A stretch of 64,000 bases of DNA from Exiguobacterium sp. KRL4 (GCF_001870785.1 NZ_MOLV01000013.1:30627-94626), one strand, 5' to 3'; counted from the stretch's first letter, positions 1 to 8,622 are shown. Numbers and translations: made by a program. Notes: generated by a model from the letters alone, not told the origin.

Positions 1-154
1 CTGACTCTACTAAGTTTTTATACCAGACGACGTTCGAATCGAGGTTATCGTGAATCCGGACGTGTGCCTGTTCTCCTAACCAAAAGAGCGGCAGGAGATA
101 ACAGAGCGTCAGCAACACGCCAAGACCAATCCAAATCGGCTCTTTTGTTTTCAT
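1..154 (-). CDS. Large membrane protein, DUF6044-like, N-terminal fragment
   Basis: Only the first 51 codons are present; the gene runs off the left edge. ATG 154 lies one base beyond the stop of the ClC gene, and a GGGGGGAG ribosome site lies inside the ClC 3' end, so the two genes are probably cotranscribed and coupled. The N-terminus has one hydrophobic segment (about residues 9-24) followed by HDNLDSNVVWYKNLVES. From memory this resembles the conserved start of the DUF6044 family of polytopic proteins of unknown function. Fifty-one residues allow only a tentative family call. Confidence 0.6.
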   Translation of the reverse strand, partial: MKTKEPIWIGLGVLLTLCYLLPLFWLGEQAHVRIHDNLDSNVVWYKNLVES

Positions 155-155
155 G

Positions 156-1367
156 TCACGCTCTCCCCCCGAGACGAACAGACAGTTGTTTGATCAACAC
201 AGCAACAAGCAAGATAAACGGGAAAAATTGTAACGGAAACAAAAACAACAGCAAGGTCGCGGTGACAAACGGTTGTTTGAGGATGACCGTACAACTGGCG
301 GCGACGCTGACCGCAATCAGCAGGCCCGGTGTATACGGGAAAACGGACGCTAAGGCAAATGCCATCGCTGTACTGGAAAAGACGGCCGGAAAGATTTTTC
401 CGCCCCGCCACCCGAACGAAAAACAGACATGGGTCAAAAGCGCTTTCCCGACGGCGATGCTGATTAAGAAGAAGACCGATTGATAGAAGGCAATCCGCGA
501 GAACTCGAGGATTTTTTGTTCGCCGGAAAATAAGAAATAAGACGACAGGCTGCCGAACAGACCTAAGATCGCACCAGCGGCCAAAGCTAAACCCAGTGGA
601 TGCGGATACTTCCGTGCCACCGCGTCCGTCCAGCGACCAAACATTACAAATAGATACCCGAATCCGGTCCCGATCGCAACTGCCGGAAGCAGGAAATACA
701 TCACCTCCGTCGTCCAGTTGACTTTTGGTGTACTGATCGAAAACAAGACTTCATGTGGGAACAGTCGATTCAGTGTCGTAAACGCGAAGATCCCACAAGC
801 CGTCGTCAGCCCATACAACAAGACTTTGATGGACTTCCGCTTGAAGTTGGCCCGGTTCACCCCGTCTTCGAGTGCTTCACTGACGCCGATCAACGGCGCA
901 TAAAAAATCGTCGATAACATCGCCCCGATCCCAAGATCAAGCAACTCTTTTTTCTTCTGCAACGTCCAGGTCATCCGGTCACCGGCCCACGTCATCCATC
1001 CGCCGAGGATGCTGATCAATGCCGCTTCCGGTCCGAGACTTGCTCCAAACGTCAGGACGAGTAAGGCAGCCACGATATTTTTAACAACCGTCCCTTCATA
1101 TGCGACCCGACCCGTTGTCTTGAATTCCTCAAGCGTCTGATGCATCGTCCGGGGATAGTCGCCGATATACGTTTGAAACAGTCCGATCAGCAGTCCGCCA
1201 AACAGACAAATCCAAAACGGATAAAACGTGGTGTCCAGCTGGCCGGGAATCGTCGTCCAGACAAGATGAATCAGCAGATTCGACAATGCCAGAAACAATG
1301 ATGCGAGTGCACCAACGAGAAAACCAAGCAAACAACTGTACAGGACGAATACCAGATTAAAGTTCAT
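156..1367 (-). CDS. ClC-family chloride channel or Cl-/H+ antiporter
   Basis: A 403-residue polytopic membrane protein of the ClC family, which moves chloride (often in exchange for protons) across the cytoplasmic membrane. GASLGPEAALI (about residues 108-118) matches the GxxxGPE part of the ClC selectivity filter, and GGKIFPA near residue 325 matches the second filter loop. Hydrophobic segments cover most of the length. It ends without the C-terminal CBS domains of some relatives. ATG 1367 is chosen because GAGGAG lies 8 nt upstream; GTG 1376 and ATG 1373 are too close to that site. It is the first gene of a pair with the partial gene at 1-154. Ion selectivity cannot be read from sequence alone. 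Confidence 0.88.
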   Translation of the reverse strand: MNFNLVFVLYSCLLGFLVGALASLFLALSNLLIHLVWTTIPGQLDTTFYPFWICLFGGLLIGLFQTYIGDYPRTMHQTLEEFKTTGRVAYEGTVVKNIVAALLVLTFGASLGPEAALISILGGWMTWAGDRMTWTLQKKKELLDLGIGAMLSTIFYAPLIGVSEALEDGVNRANFKRKSIKVLLYGLTTACGIFAFTTLNRLFPHEVLFSISTPKVNWTTEVMYFLLPAVAIGTGFGYLFVMFGRWTDAVARKYPHPLGLALAAGAILGLFGSLSSYFLFSGEQKILEFSRIAFYQSVFFLISIAVGKALLTHVCFSFGWRGGKIFPAVFSSTAMAFALASVFPYTPGLLIAVSVAASCTVILKQPFVTATLLLFLFPLQFFPFILLVAVLIKQLSVRLGGRA

Positions 1368-1401
1368 CCGCATCACTCCTCAGCCCAAGAAAAAAAGCCT
1401 G

Positions 1402-1749
1402 TCACTTCCGGTTTGATTTGTTTTTATTTAAATGGAACTCTTTTAACGCCCGGTTGAAGTTGACGATCAGGGCACTGATGACACCGATCCCAAGCAAGAC
1501 ATACCCCATCGTAAAAATCTTGCCGATCGGCGTGACCGGATGAATATCACCATATCCGACCGTTGTCAGCGTCATGACGGAAAAATAGAGGGCATCCAGA
1601 TAACTCAGTTGTTCGACGCTGTGATAAAAAAACATCCCGACCGCAAGGAGAAAAGCGACGGAGAACATGACGGCTTTTTGTTCGTCCTGCCGAAACAGGA
1701 TTTTCAGGACGTAATACATATTGCGTAATAGAATGAAAAAGGCAATCAT
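1402..1749 (-). CDS. Two-TM potassium channel (pore domain protein)
   Basis: A short channel subunit of about 115 residues. It has one TM helix (about 27-42), a pore loop with the K+ selectivity signature TTVGYGD (about 62-68), and a second TM helix (about 78-96), followed by a basic tail. This is the minimal KcsA-like pore module, which works as a tetramer. There is no RCK/TrkA-N domain, so gating is unlike that of MthK or Kch. Two in-frame ATGs compete: 1758 lies only 2-3 nt from GAGGAGAGG, while 1749 has normal spacing and is preferred. It lies just upstream of the ClC gene on the same strand, which makes a small ion-transport cluster. Confidence 0.85.
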   Translation of the reverse strand: MIAFFILLRNMYYVLKILFRQDEQKAVMFSVAFLLAVGMFFYHSVEQLSYLDALYFSVMTLTTVGYGDIHPVTPIGKIFTMGYVLLGIGVISALIVNFNRALKEFHLNKNKSNRK

Positions 1750-1981
1750 CGCATCCATCCTCTCCTCACAAGCAGACTTGACACGTAACGACTATCGTTC
1801 CTTTACCTTATCTATTGAATTACCCGAAAAAAGGAAGAACGATTCTTAAATCGTCTCCCTTTACGTCCATCCTCTAGTTCGGTTTCCAATCTGTATGTCC
1901 ACTCCCTTATTTTGAACAATAGAATAAGGTAATATGAAGGTTCCTGCAAAACATTCATCTACTTTAGAGGAGGTCAGAAAC

Positions 1982-2506
1982 ATGCGGATTCAAATCATCG
2001 GCGGTTCCGGCACTGGGAAAAGTACGCTTGGCAAGTGGATTGGGAAACAAGAAGATATCCCCTGGATCGACAGCGATCGTTATTTGTGGAAAGACCACAC
2101 GTTTACCGAAAAACGATCGGTCGCGGAGCGGTATGCCTTATATACACCGGATATCGAAAACCACCAACAGTATGTCGTCTCCGGTTCCGTCTTTTCGTGG
2201 AATCCGGACGGCTTCGACAACCGGGAGTTGCTTGTTTTTTTACGCTTGGATGAAGCCACACGGATGAACCGTTTAATCAAACGGGAACAAGAACGGTATC
2301 CCGATTTCAAGGGATCAAACGAATTTCTCGATTGGTGCCGGACTTACTTGACGGCGACGGATCCGGCGATGATTGGGACGCTAGCTGAGCACCGACTTCA
2401 AATGATGTGTTCGGTATCACCCGTCATCGAAGTCGATGCTTCCTTACCGACGGACGACATCTACCAACACATTAAATCCGCCTATCAGAAACTTCATGAA
2501 GATTAA
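1982..2506 (+). CDS. P-loop nucleoside/adenylate kinase-like protein
   Basis: A 174-residue P-loop NTPase. The Walker A motif GGSGTGKST is at residues 7-15 and is followed by WIDSDRYLW, an acidic substrate-side motif as in shikimate/adenylate-kinase-like proteins often annotated as topology modulation or FlaR-like. An arginine-rich lid region (RMNRLIKREQERYPDF) lies near residue 95. ATG 1982 follows GAGGAGG by about 6 nt; an upstream in-frame start at 1934 lacks a ribosome site. The gene is monocistronic, and its stop abuts the stop of the convergent YkvA-type gene with no spacer. The substrate is not known. Confidence 0.75.
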   Translation: MRIQIIGGSGTGKSTLGKWIGKQEDIPWIDSDRYLWKDHTFTEKRSVAERYALYTPDIENHQQYVVSGSVFSWNPDGFDNRELLVFLRLDEATRMNRLIKREQERYPDFKGSNEFLDWCRTYLTATDPAMIGTLAEHRLQMMCSVSPVIEVDASLPTDDIYQHIKSAYQKLHED

Positions 2507-2890
2507 TTAGTGAATCATATCGTACACCTTTGCACCTATCCAGACAGCAAGCCCGCACCAAAGGAACAGGATGAAGCCGGCGACGAACCAATTTTTCGGT
2601 TTGTCACCACGCATCAAGGTTTCCGCTTTGACGGTACAGTCCGCAATAACGTCCTGCGGCAACATTTTCAGTGCCAACAGGATACCTAACGGGACCAGAA
2701 TGAGATCGTCCAGATACCCTAACACCGGGATGAAATCTGGAATCAAGTCAATCGGACTGAATGCATAAGCGACAACACAAGCCGTAAATAATTTGGTATA
2801 CCAGGCGACCCGGTCATCTTGATAGGCGAAATACAAAATGAACAGCTGTTTTTTCAACGCTTTGGCGGTCTCCTTTAACTTTTGGAACAT
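2507..2890 (-). CDS. YkvA/DUF1232 family membrane protein
   Basis: A 127-residue protein of the YkvA (DUF1232) family, function unknown. The family core SPIDLIPDFIPVLGYLDD (about residues 45-62) is intact. A first hydrophobic segment precedes it (TACVVAYAF) and a C-terminal TM helix lies at about 103-118. A GGAG ribosome site precedes ATG 2890. The gene lies tail to tail with the P-loop kinase and is followed on its own strand by nothing closely coupled. Confidence 0.85.
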   Translation of the reverse strand: MFQKLKETAKALKKQLFILYFAYQDDRVAWYTKLFTACVVAYAFSPIDLIPDFIPVLGYLDDLILVPLGILLALKMLPQDVIADCTVKAETLMRGDKPKNWFVAGFILFLWCGLAVWIGAKVYDMIH

Positions 2891-2920
2891 GATGAGTCTC
2901 CGTTCTACGTATGAATGTAT

Positions 2921-3718
2921 TCAACGGAACCAGTCGGCTCCTTCCCGTTTTAAAAAGTCGATTTCCTGTTCATAATGTGTGACGTGTCCTTCGTCCACCA
3001 TCCGTTGGAAGGCAATATCACCTTCCGCTGCTTTCCGGTGAATCGTTTTGATCAGGGCTTCAACGCGCAATAACACGGTCCCGTACAGATCACCTTGTAG
3101 TTCCGGTTCCCCGTACGCCGATAAAAATAATTTAACCCGTCGCCGGATTTGCTCCTGGTCTTCGACAGCATCATAAAACCTTGTTTCTCCTTCTGCCGTC
3201 ATCTGATGCCGACTTAACGGAACAAAAGTGTACATCGTATAAGCGATATCCCAAATCCGCGGTCCTGGGGCAGCAACGTCGAAATCGATGATGCCGACCG
3301 GACGCTCATTTTGAAAGATGACGTTATAGACGGCAAAGTCATTATGACAGATGAGTTCGAGCGGTTCCGGTGTTCCGTCGAGCGGCTGCCACTCATTTGG
3401 TATCGGGAAATCTGCGGCTGCCTCGTGATAAGCACGTAATAGGCGTGCCGTTTCTTCCAAAACGATATCCGAGCGCATGTATGGTTGGAGCGGATAATTC
3501 CCGGCCTCGCCTTCAATGTATGAGACGATTTCCCGATTTTGCGCGTCAATCCCTAAAAACCGTGAACTCCCTGTAAACCCTCTTTTCTCAAGATGGTGTA
3601 ACAACCGGTGAATCCGTTCACTGTCCGGTTTTTGTTCCCGTCTGACCGTATCCCCGATCCGTGAGACGTCGGAGACATTCCCGCCCGTCAATTGTTCTTC
3701 CTGCTCAGGTTGTGTCAT
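2921..3718 (-). CDS. Aminoglycoside-phosphotransferase (APH)-fold kinase
   Basis: A 265-residue APH/choline-kinase-fold phosphotransferase. The catalytic loop CHNDFAVYNVIF (about residues 148-159) supplies the Brenner-type HxDxxxxN motif (HNDFAVYN), and GIIDFDVAAPGPRIWDIAY (about 168-186) supplies the metal-binding IDFD/W-D motif. The N-terminal lobe is short, with a weak glycine-rich loop. It probably phosphorylates a small molecule, but nothing nearby points to antibiotic resistance, and this family is often annotated that way by fold alone. It is the second gene of a pair: its ATG overlaps the stop of the 80-residue membrane protein upstream (3715-3718, ATGA). Confidence 0.8.
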   Translation of the reverse strand: MTQPEQEEQLTGGNVSDVSRIGDTVRREQKPDSERIHRLLHHLEKRGFTGSSRFLGIDAQNREIVSYIEGEAGNYPLQPYMRSDIVLEETARLLRAYHEAAADFPIPNEWQPLDGTPEPLELICHNDFAVYNVIFQNERPVGIIDFDVAAPGPRIWDIAYTMYTFVPLSRHQMTAEGETRFYDAVEDQEQIRRRVKLFLSAYGEPELQGDLYGTVLLRVEALIKTIHRKAAEGDIAFQRMVDEGHVTHYEQEIDFLKREGADWFR

Positions 3719-3957
3719 GTGGTATCCTCCCCTTTCCGTTGACTCAGTGCAGCGGCGAGAATCGATGCCCCGACTAAACTGATGACAAGATCGCTTCCTT
3801 TGACCAACGCAAAGTCAAAATGCCACAACGTGTCAACCCCGTTCGTGATTATCATCCCGATGACATACAGCGTGATACTGAGCGGAATCATCCGTTTAAT
3901 GAACCGCGGGACACGAATCCAGATTCGTAACAAGCGTTCACCTGTCTTACTCATCAT
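3715..3957 (-). CDS. Small two-TM membrane protein, unknown
   Basis: An 80-residue protein with a basic N-terminus (about 1-23), a TM helix at about 24-42 and a second at about 53-70. I do not recognise a family. A purine-rich AAGGGGATGG site precedes ATG 3957; the next ATG at 3954 is equally possible. The four-base ATGA overlap with the APH-fold kinase gene shows translational coupling, so the two may act together. Confidence 0.6.
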   Translation of the reverse strand: MMSKTGERLLRIWIRVPRFIKRMIPLSITLYVIGMIITNGVDTLWHFDFALVKGSDLVISLVGASILAAALSQRKGEDTT

Positions 3958-4091
3958 TCCATCCCCTTACGCCCTAAAATTTTCCTGTTTCATTTAGCTT
4001 ATCATGTCTGAATCAATCACTCAAAGTGTTCGCAAGTCTCACCAACTGGTAGACTAGGGGATAGAAAAGTCAGGAAATGGAGTCGATATTT

Positions 4092-5090
4092 ATGAAAGCC
4101 ATGACCATCACACAATACGGTCACGTCCCGCTTGAACTTACAGAACAGCCTCGTCCGCAGGTCAATCCCCATGATGTGCTCGTCAAAATTCATGCCGCAA
4201 GCATCAATCCGGTTGATTTTAAGATTCGGGACGGGAACGTCAAACTGTTGATTCCCTATCAGTTCCCGTTGATTCTCGGCAATGATTTTTCCGGTATCGT
4301 GACTGAAATCGGTTCTGCCGTCACGAAGTTTCAAGTCGGCGACGCTGTTTATGGACGGGCCGAGAAGAACCGGATCGGAACGTTTGCTGAATACATCGCG
4401 ATTGATGAACAGATGCTGGCTTTGAAACCAGCCACGCTTTCGTTTGAGGAAGCGGCTTCGATTCCGCTGGTCGGCTTGACGTCCTATCAGGCATTACATG
4501 ACATTCTTCAGCTGACACCCGGACAAAAAGTTTTGATTCACGCCGGTGCCGGAGGCGTCGGAACGTTTGCGATTCAACTGGCGAAAGCGATGGGACTATA
4601 TGTCGCAACGACGACAAGCCCCGCCGGACATGAGCTTGTCCAGTCACTTGGGGCCGATAAAATCATTAATTACCGGACCGAAGCCTTCGAGGACCTGTTG
4701 CACGATTACGACGGGGTCTACGATACGATTGGCGGCGAGACGCTCCGACGGTCGTTTAAGGTTGTCCGTCCGGGCGGACAGATCGTCTCAGTTTCCGGAC
4801 TGCCGAACGGCCGGTTCGGTAAATCCTACCAGTCCGGTTTTTTCAAGACGTCATTATTTAGACTGTTGACGCTCCGCGAGACACTTCTTGAACGAAAACA
4901 TCGTGTCACCTATACGTTTTTGTTCATGCGACCAAGTGGTCAACAACTTGAACACATCACGGAATGGATCGAGAGTGGACAAATCAAGCCGATCATCGAC
5001 CGGGTGTATCCGTTTGAAGACGCCCAAGCGGCGCTCGAGTATTCCGAGTCCGGTCGGGCCAAAGGAAAAGTCGTCTTAAAAATCAAATAA
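4092..5090 (+). CDS. NADP-dependent zinc-independent MDR oxidoreductase (quinone oxidoreductase type)
   Basis: A 332-residue medium-chain dehydrogenase/reductase. The N-terminal GroES-like domain contains HAASINPVDFKIRDG and GNDFSGIV; the Rossmann domain carries AGAGGVGTFAIQLAKA (about residues 149-164). The zinc ligands of alcohol dehydrogenases are absent, which places it with the quinone oxidoreductase/enoyl reductase branch using NADPH. The C-terminus YSESGRAKGKVVLKIK is typical of the family. ATG 4092 has GGAG about 8 nt upstream; the ATG at 4077 lies on top of that site. It is a single-gene unit closed by a strong hairpin at 5098-5145. The substrate is unknown. Confidence 0.88.
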   Translation: MKAMTITQYGHVPLELTEQPRPQVNPHDVLVKIHAASINPVDFKIRDGNVKLLIPYQFPLILGNDFSGIVTEIGSAVTKFQVGDAVYGRAEKNRIGTFAEYIAIDEQMLALKPATLSFEEAASIPLVGLTSYQALHDILQLTPGQKVLIHAGAGGVGTFAIQLAKAMGLYVATTTSPAGHELVQSLGADKIINYRTEAFEDLLHDYDGVYDTIGGETLRRSFKVVRPGGQIVSVSGLPNGRFGKSYQSGFFKTSLFRLLTLRETLLERKHRVTYTFLFMRPSGQQLEHITEWIESGQIKPIIDRVYPFEDAQAALEYSESGRAKGKVVLKIK

Positions 5091-5097
5091 ACCGTTT

Positions 5098-5145
5098 AAA
5101 CAGTCAATAAGCACCGGACATACTGTTGTTTATTGACTGTTTTTG
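5098..5145 (+). terminator. Intrinsic terminator of the MDR gene
   Basis: The arms AAACAGTCAATAA and TTATTGACTGTTT pair perfectly around a loop of about 20 nt, and the second arm runs into a T tract. Confidence 0.85.
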
Positions 5146-5246
5146 TATTGATGTTTTATTTAAATCCGACTCTCAAGCAAAGTATAAAATAAGCTATTAT
5201 GTAAAATAAAGGATGTTAACTTTTACTAACCGGAAGGAGCAAGTAG

Positions 5247-5486
5247 ATGAACATACGTACCGGCACCCCGTACAAGTATTATTTTTGGAAACGGTTTTTC
5301 CTGCTGTTCATTCCGCTGTTTTTGATCGGGATTCTACCTGAGCCGTTCATTACAGCAAATCCATTCAACAGTCTTGAAGATTATGGCGAATTCGCCTTCG
5401 TCTTTTTGTTGTATTTGATTGTGATGTCCGGAATTTCCGCTTTTTTGGTCTCGATGCGTTGGAGAAGAAAACAAAACCGTAGATGA
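5247..5486 (+). CDS. Small two-TM membrane protein, unknown
   Basis: A 79-residue protein with TM helices at about 13-30 and 48-67 and a very basic tail (RWRRKQNRR), so the C-terminus is probably cytoplasmic. GGAAGGAGC precedes ATG 5247. It stands 31 bases upstream of the frameshifted lipoprotein gene at 5518 on the same strand, with no terminator between them, so they are probably cotranscribed. No family recognised. Confidence 0.65.
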   Translation: MNIRTGTPYKYYFWKRFFLLFIPLFLIGILPEPFITANPFNSLEDYGEFAFVFLLYLIVMSGISAFLVSMRWRRKQNRR

Positions 5487-5517
5487 TGACCACTTCGTCT
5501 AAAAGGAGACACAGATC

Positions 5518-6697
5518 ATGCACTGGAAAACAGCTCTTACGGCAGCTTTAATGGTGTCGCTTGTCGTCACCGCAGGATGCACCGATTCTGATTCAGCCAA
5601 GCAACCGTCGAAAATCAAGGCAGACCCGCAGGTGGCTGAGCCGACGCCAAATCTTGAACCGGTCAGTGCCCCTTTGTCCGACTATGGAAAATACGTGCCG
5701 CTGAAGAAAAAGACGGACCAGATTTCGCTCGGAACACATCAGACATACAATCTGTCGTCGTTTTTTACCGGTCAAAACGTCCTGATCGCTCCGGACTATC
5801 TGTATGAGCAATCGATCTACTATACGCACGTTAAACAAACGAGTGATACAACCATTAACAGTTACATTTACCGCTACAGCCAAGGGTCGAACGATAACCA
5901 AGTGCTGCATACGGTCAACCGGACCATCGGTATGATGACCGGAGTGTCGCATTACCTGTTTTGGGTCGAATACAATCAAACCAAGTCCGGACAAAAATGG
6001 GCGATTCGCTTGCTGGACTTGAAGACGGAAAAAATCAATACGCTTGATCAAGGGATCAGCCGTTATAACACGGCGATTCCTTATCTGGATACGTCGTCCA
6101 AACGGGTATCCTGGATGACGCATGAAGCGACACCAACCCGAACGAAAACAATCCTCAAGTCGTTTGATGTCGCGGAAGACGCCATCATCATCCATCAGCA
6201 GTATATTTTAAAAGAAGGCGCAAAACGGAATGGACAGTATCCATTTGACTTCCGCCGGAGCGATGCCGGGCTGATTTTGCATACAAGTACTTTCAAAAAC
6301 GGTCATCAAACGCCGACACTCGAGACGTTTGACGGCACGTTCAAACGACGGATGAACGGGCTGATTGATTTTGAACACAACAAAAAGTATGTTTCTTAGG
6401 CATGAAGAAGGCTCCGCCCTCTTCATGCCTAAGAAAGGTCGACAACCGGGGTACCAGTTCAAACCGTCGGACAATCGCTTGACGGTTGATGCATTCCGCT
6501 TTTTATCGGCTGACCGTGTGATTTTCCGGGAGAGTATGACGCGACTCTGGTACGCCGATCTTGCGCGCGGCACCGTTGCTCCCTTGACGGAAATGGCCGA
6601 TACAACGTCCAAACCGATTTATGCCAACGGGAAGCTCGCATATGGGGTATCGGACGATGAACAGATTGAATTCCATGTCATCGATGTAAAAAAATGA
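5518..6697 (+). pseudogene. Large lipoprotein, beta-propeller-like, frameshifted
   Basis: The N-terminal part (293 codons, 5518-6399) has a lipoprotein signal peptide with lipobox VTAGC (about residues 17-21). The C-terminal part continues in the +1 frame to 6697. Both halves align along their length with the intact lipoprotein at 11685-12764 (for example LFWVEY/LFWIRY, VSWMTH/VSWIKH, VIFRE/IVFRE, LWYADL/LLYADL), so this was one gene of about 392 codons. Removing one T from the TTT at 6392-6394 would restore the frame (KKYVLRHEEGSA against HYLATGAEGSA in the paralog). That spot is the foot of a perfect 17-bp hairpin. The repeated aromatic beta-strand pattern suggests a TolB-like propeller outside the membrane, which is inference. 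It may be a pseudogene, a phase variant or a sequencing error. Confidence 0.8.
6392..6436. repeat. Perfect 17-bp inverted repeat inside a coding region
   Basis: The arms at 6392-6408 (TTTCTTAGGCATGAAGA) and 6420-6436 are exact reverse complements around an 11-nt loop. The hairpin lies within the lipoprotein reading frame, exactly where that frame is broken, and the stop codon TAG of the short frame lies in its first arm. Coding sequence seldom contains such a long perfect palindrome. Confidence 0.95.
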
Positions 6698-6702
6698 TTG
6701 GT

Positions 6703-6745
6703 TAAGACCGTTCTTTTCGTGCGAAAAGGACGGTCTTTGTTTTAT
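6703..6745 (+). terminator. Intrinsic terminator after the frameshifted lipoprotein
   Basis: A long hairpin with arms AAGACCGTTCTTTTCG and CGAAAAGGACGGTCTT (one mismatch), followed by a T-rich tail. Confidence 0.85.
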
Positions 6746-6816
6746 CCGGAGGGGTCCATTTCGAGCGTTCGATATGCTACACTTTTTGTAATAATTAGTC
6801 ATGAGGAGGAAATACG

Positions 6817-7164
6817 ATGACGAAACACCGTTTGTATACGACAGCGTTTTCGAGTGTCTATCCGCTTTACGTGACAAAAGCTGAACGCAAGGGTCGGACG
6901 AAACAGGAAGTCGATACGATCATCTGCTGGCTGACCGGTTACTCGGAACAACAACTTGCAACGCTGACAGCAGATAAGACGACATTCGAAGCATTTTTTG
7001 CGGATGCCCCACAGATGCAGGAACGTCGATTGTTAATCAAAGGTGTCGTCTGCGGCGTCCGCGTCGAAGACGTCGAGGATCCGTTGATGCGGGAAATCCG
7101 CTATCTCGACAAGTTGATTGATGAACTGGCAAAAGGAAAAGCGTTCGAGAAAATCTTACGGTAA
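6817..7164 (+). CDS. DUF2200 family protein
   Basis: A 115-residue cytoplasmic protein of the DUF2200 family, function unknown. Recognisable features are the start with [19 protein letters not shown], the central [12 protein letters not shown] (about residues 37-48) and the C-terminal [25 protein letters not shown] half. The length is normal for the family. GAGGAGG lies 6-7 nt before ATG 6817. A 34-codon membrane ORF follows after 22 bases on the same strand. Confidence 0.85.
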   Translation: MTKHRLYTTAFSSVYPLYVTKAERKGRTKQEVDTIICWLTGYSEQQLATLTADKTTFEAFFADAPQMQERRLLIKGVVCGVRVEDVEDPLMREIRYLDKLIDELAKGKAFEKILR

Positions 7165-7186
7165 GAATCTAAGGAGGAAAAATCGT

Positions 7187-7291
7187 ATGCTGACTACCAT
7201 CGCGTCACTCTTCGCTCTCGTCACGATGTTAATGAACGGTTTTTACCTCGTTGATCATTATCTTCGGTACGGCGTCCCATCTAATCACTAA
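7187..7291 (+). CDS. 34-residue single-TM peptide
   Basis: A short ORF, MLTTIASLFALVTMLMNGFY and on to SNH, with one hydrophobic helix over residues 2-19. It has an excellent ribosome site (AAGGAGG, 8 nt before ATG 7187) and sits directly behind the DUF2200 gene, so it is probably translated from the same message. The function is unknown. Support is the ribosome site and TM pattern only. Confidence 0.5.
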   Translation: MLTTIASLFALVTMLMNGFYLVDHYLRYGVPSNH

Positions 7292-7296
7292 ATACT

Positions 7297-7335
7297 AAAA
7301 AACCGGGCACCTCAAGCAGGTGTCCGGTTCTTCTG
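7297..7335. terminator. Bidirectional terminator
   Basis: AACCGGGCACCT pairs with AGGTGTCCGGTT around CAAGC, with an A tract before it and T-rich sequence after it. It separates the convergent DUF2200 unit and hydrolase gene. Confidence 0.8.
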
Positions 7336-7345
7336 TCTATTCTCG

Positions 7346-8050
7346 TTAAAAACGATCATTCAACCAAATGAAGATGTCCGCTATCATCTGATCCGACACG
7401 GTATGGTTGATCGACGGATGTTTCAGAAACGTTAAATCGTGATGGATTTCGCCCACTTGTCGTACATAATGCTCCTGCGTTTCAATCGGAATGACCGCAT
7501 CGCGTTGTCCATGTACGAATAACGTTGGTGTAGACTGTTCTTGCAGGACAGGATCATACGCCCGCAAGTGTCGTTCTTCTTCCGCCGTTAAATCGTCTCT
7601 TTTGTCACGTCTTCGGAAAAGCTGTTCCGAAAAGAGGAAGGAGCCGGACCCGTTGATGTTAATCACCCCTGCGCTACCGTCATGTTTAGCAGCAGCACCG
7701 CTGGCGATGAATCCTCCCATCGAGACACCAAGCCAAATGATGTCCTCTCTTGGAACGTTCAGCTGCTTAACGAGCGCATTCGATTCTTCGATGCTTTGAA
7801 ACACAACTTCCCAAAAGTGACGTTCGACGACGCCCGTGTTAAAGTACGTTGCTAACGCATCACGGCTGTCATGCAGGTGGAGTTCCGGCACAATGACCGT
7901 AAACCCTTGCTTTGAGAGCATCTCGGCGAAATCCTCGTATTTGCTAACACTGGATCCCCACCCGTGGTACAGACAGATGGTTTTGCGGGAAATCGGCTGT
8001 TGCGCCGGAAAGGTCCGGATCGACAGTACAATATCATTTAATGTATTCAT
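7346..8050 (-). CDS. Alpha/beta hydrolase
   Basis: A 234-residue alpha/beta hydrolase. The oxyanion-side YHGWGSS is near residue 28, the nucleophile elbow GVSMG (Ser) near 108, the acid in VHGQRDAVIP near 180, and the catalytic His in PSINHTVSD near 215. The layout resembles dienelactone-hydrolase/prolyl-oligopeptidase-like esterases acting on small substrates in the cytoplasm. ATG 8050 is chosen because GGGG lies 8 nt upstream; an extension to 8110 has no ribosome site. It is monocistronic and divergent from the M50 protease gene at 8152. Confidence 0.82.
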   Translation of the reverse strand: MNTLNDIVLSIRTFPAQQPISRKTICLYHGWGSSVSKYEDFAEMLSKQGFTVIVPELHLHDSRDALATYFNTGVVERHFWEVVFQSIEESNALVKQLNVPREDIIWLGVSMGGFIASGAAAKHDGSAGVININGSGSFLFSEQLFRRRDKRDDLTAEEERHLRAYDPVLQEQSTPTLFVHGQRDAVIPIETQEHYVRQVGEIHHDLTFLKHPSINHTVSDQMIADIFIWLNDRF

Positions 8051-8151
8051 TTGGATGTCCCCTTTTCGATTCAGATGACTGTCGATTACAACTATGTAAT
8101 TTGTCATCATTACCCATTTTTGTTATTTTTATGAATGAGAGGAGGAAGATA

Positions 8152-8622
8152 ATGCATTTTCTTTTATTTAATTTAATTATGCTTGCCTTTTACTTTCCGA
8201 GCTTGATTCTGCACGAGTATGGGCATGCGCTCGCCGCCCGCTTGGTCGGTCGACGCTTAAAGTCCATCTCAATTGGAAAAGGTGAGCCGTTCCTGCGAAT
8301 CGGTCATTTTTCCATCGCCCGAAAGCAATTTTGGGAAGGACTGCATCAATCTCACCCGTCAGAGATTTCGCTCAGCCGCGGACAACGAGCCGCTATATTA
8401 CTCGGCGGAGTTGGTGCCAACTTGATCGGTGGTGTATTCGTTTTAATCTTGAGTATGCTGTTTTCGAATCCGGTCATGCAATTTTTAGCTCAGCCCTTCA
8501 TTCAAGTTTCGTTGATTTTTATCCTGTTTAATCTTCTTCCGATTCGCTTATCCAGTGGTATTGCTAGCGATGGCTTGCAATTGAAACAGCTGTTTTTTAA
8601 CAAAAATCAACATACGTCCTGA
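8152..8622 (+). CDS. M50-type membrane metalloprotease (short site-2 protease-like)
   Basis: A 156-residue membrane protein with the zinc motif HEYGHALAA (HExxH, about residues 21-29) inside the first TM region and the second family motif FNLLPIRLSSGIASDG (NxxPxxxxDG type, about 127-142). TM helices lie near 5-22, 78-100 and 108-125. It is smaller than RseP or SpoIVFB and has no PDZ or CBS domain. GAGGAGG precedes ATG 8152. A short lipoprotein gene starts 14 bases downstream, so the two are probably one operon. The substrate is unknown. Confidence 0.78.
   Translation: MHFLLFNLIMLAFYFPSLILHEYGHALAARLVGRRLKSISIGKGEPFLRIGHFSIARKQFWEGLHQSHPSEISLSRGQRAAILLGGVGANLIGGVFVLILSMLFSNPVMQFLAQPFIQVSLIFILFNLLPIRLSSGIASDGLQLKQLFFNKNQHTS

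Noticed and set aside
64..483. 139-codon plus-strand ORF over the ClC gene
   Set aside because: Antisense to a clear ClC gene with family motifs.
3214..3549. 111-codon minus ORF over the APH-fold gene
   Set aside because: Out-of-frame shadow of the kinase.
5593..6195. 200-codon minus ORF over the lipoprotein
   Set aside because: Shadow frame rich in Arg and Val, with no family or ribosome site.
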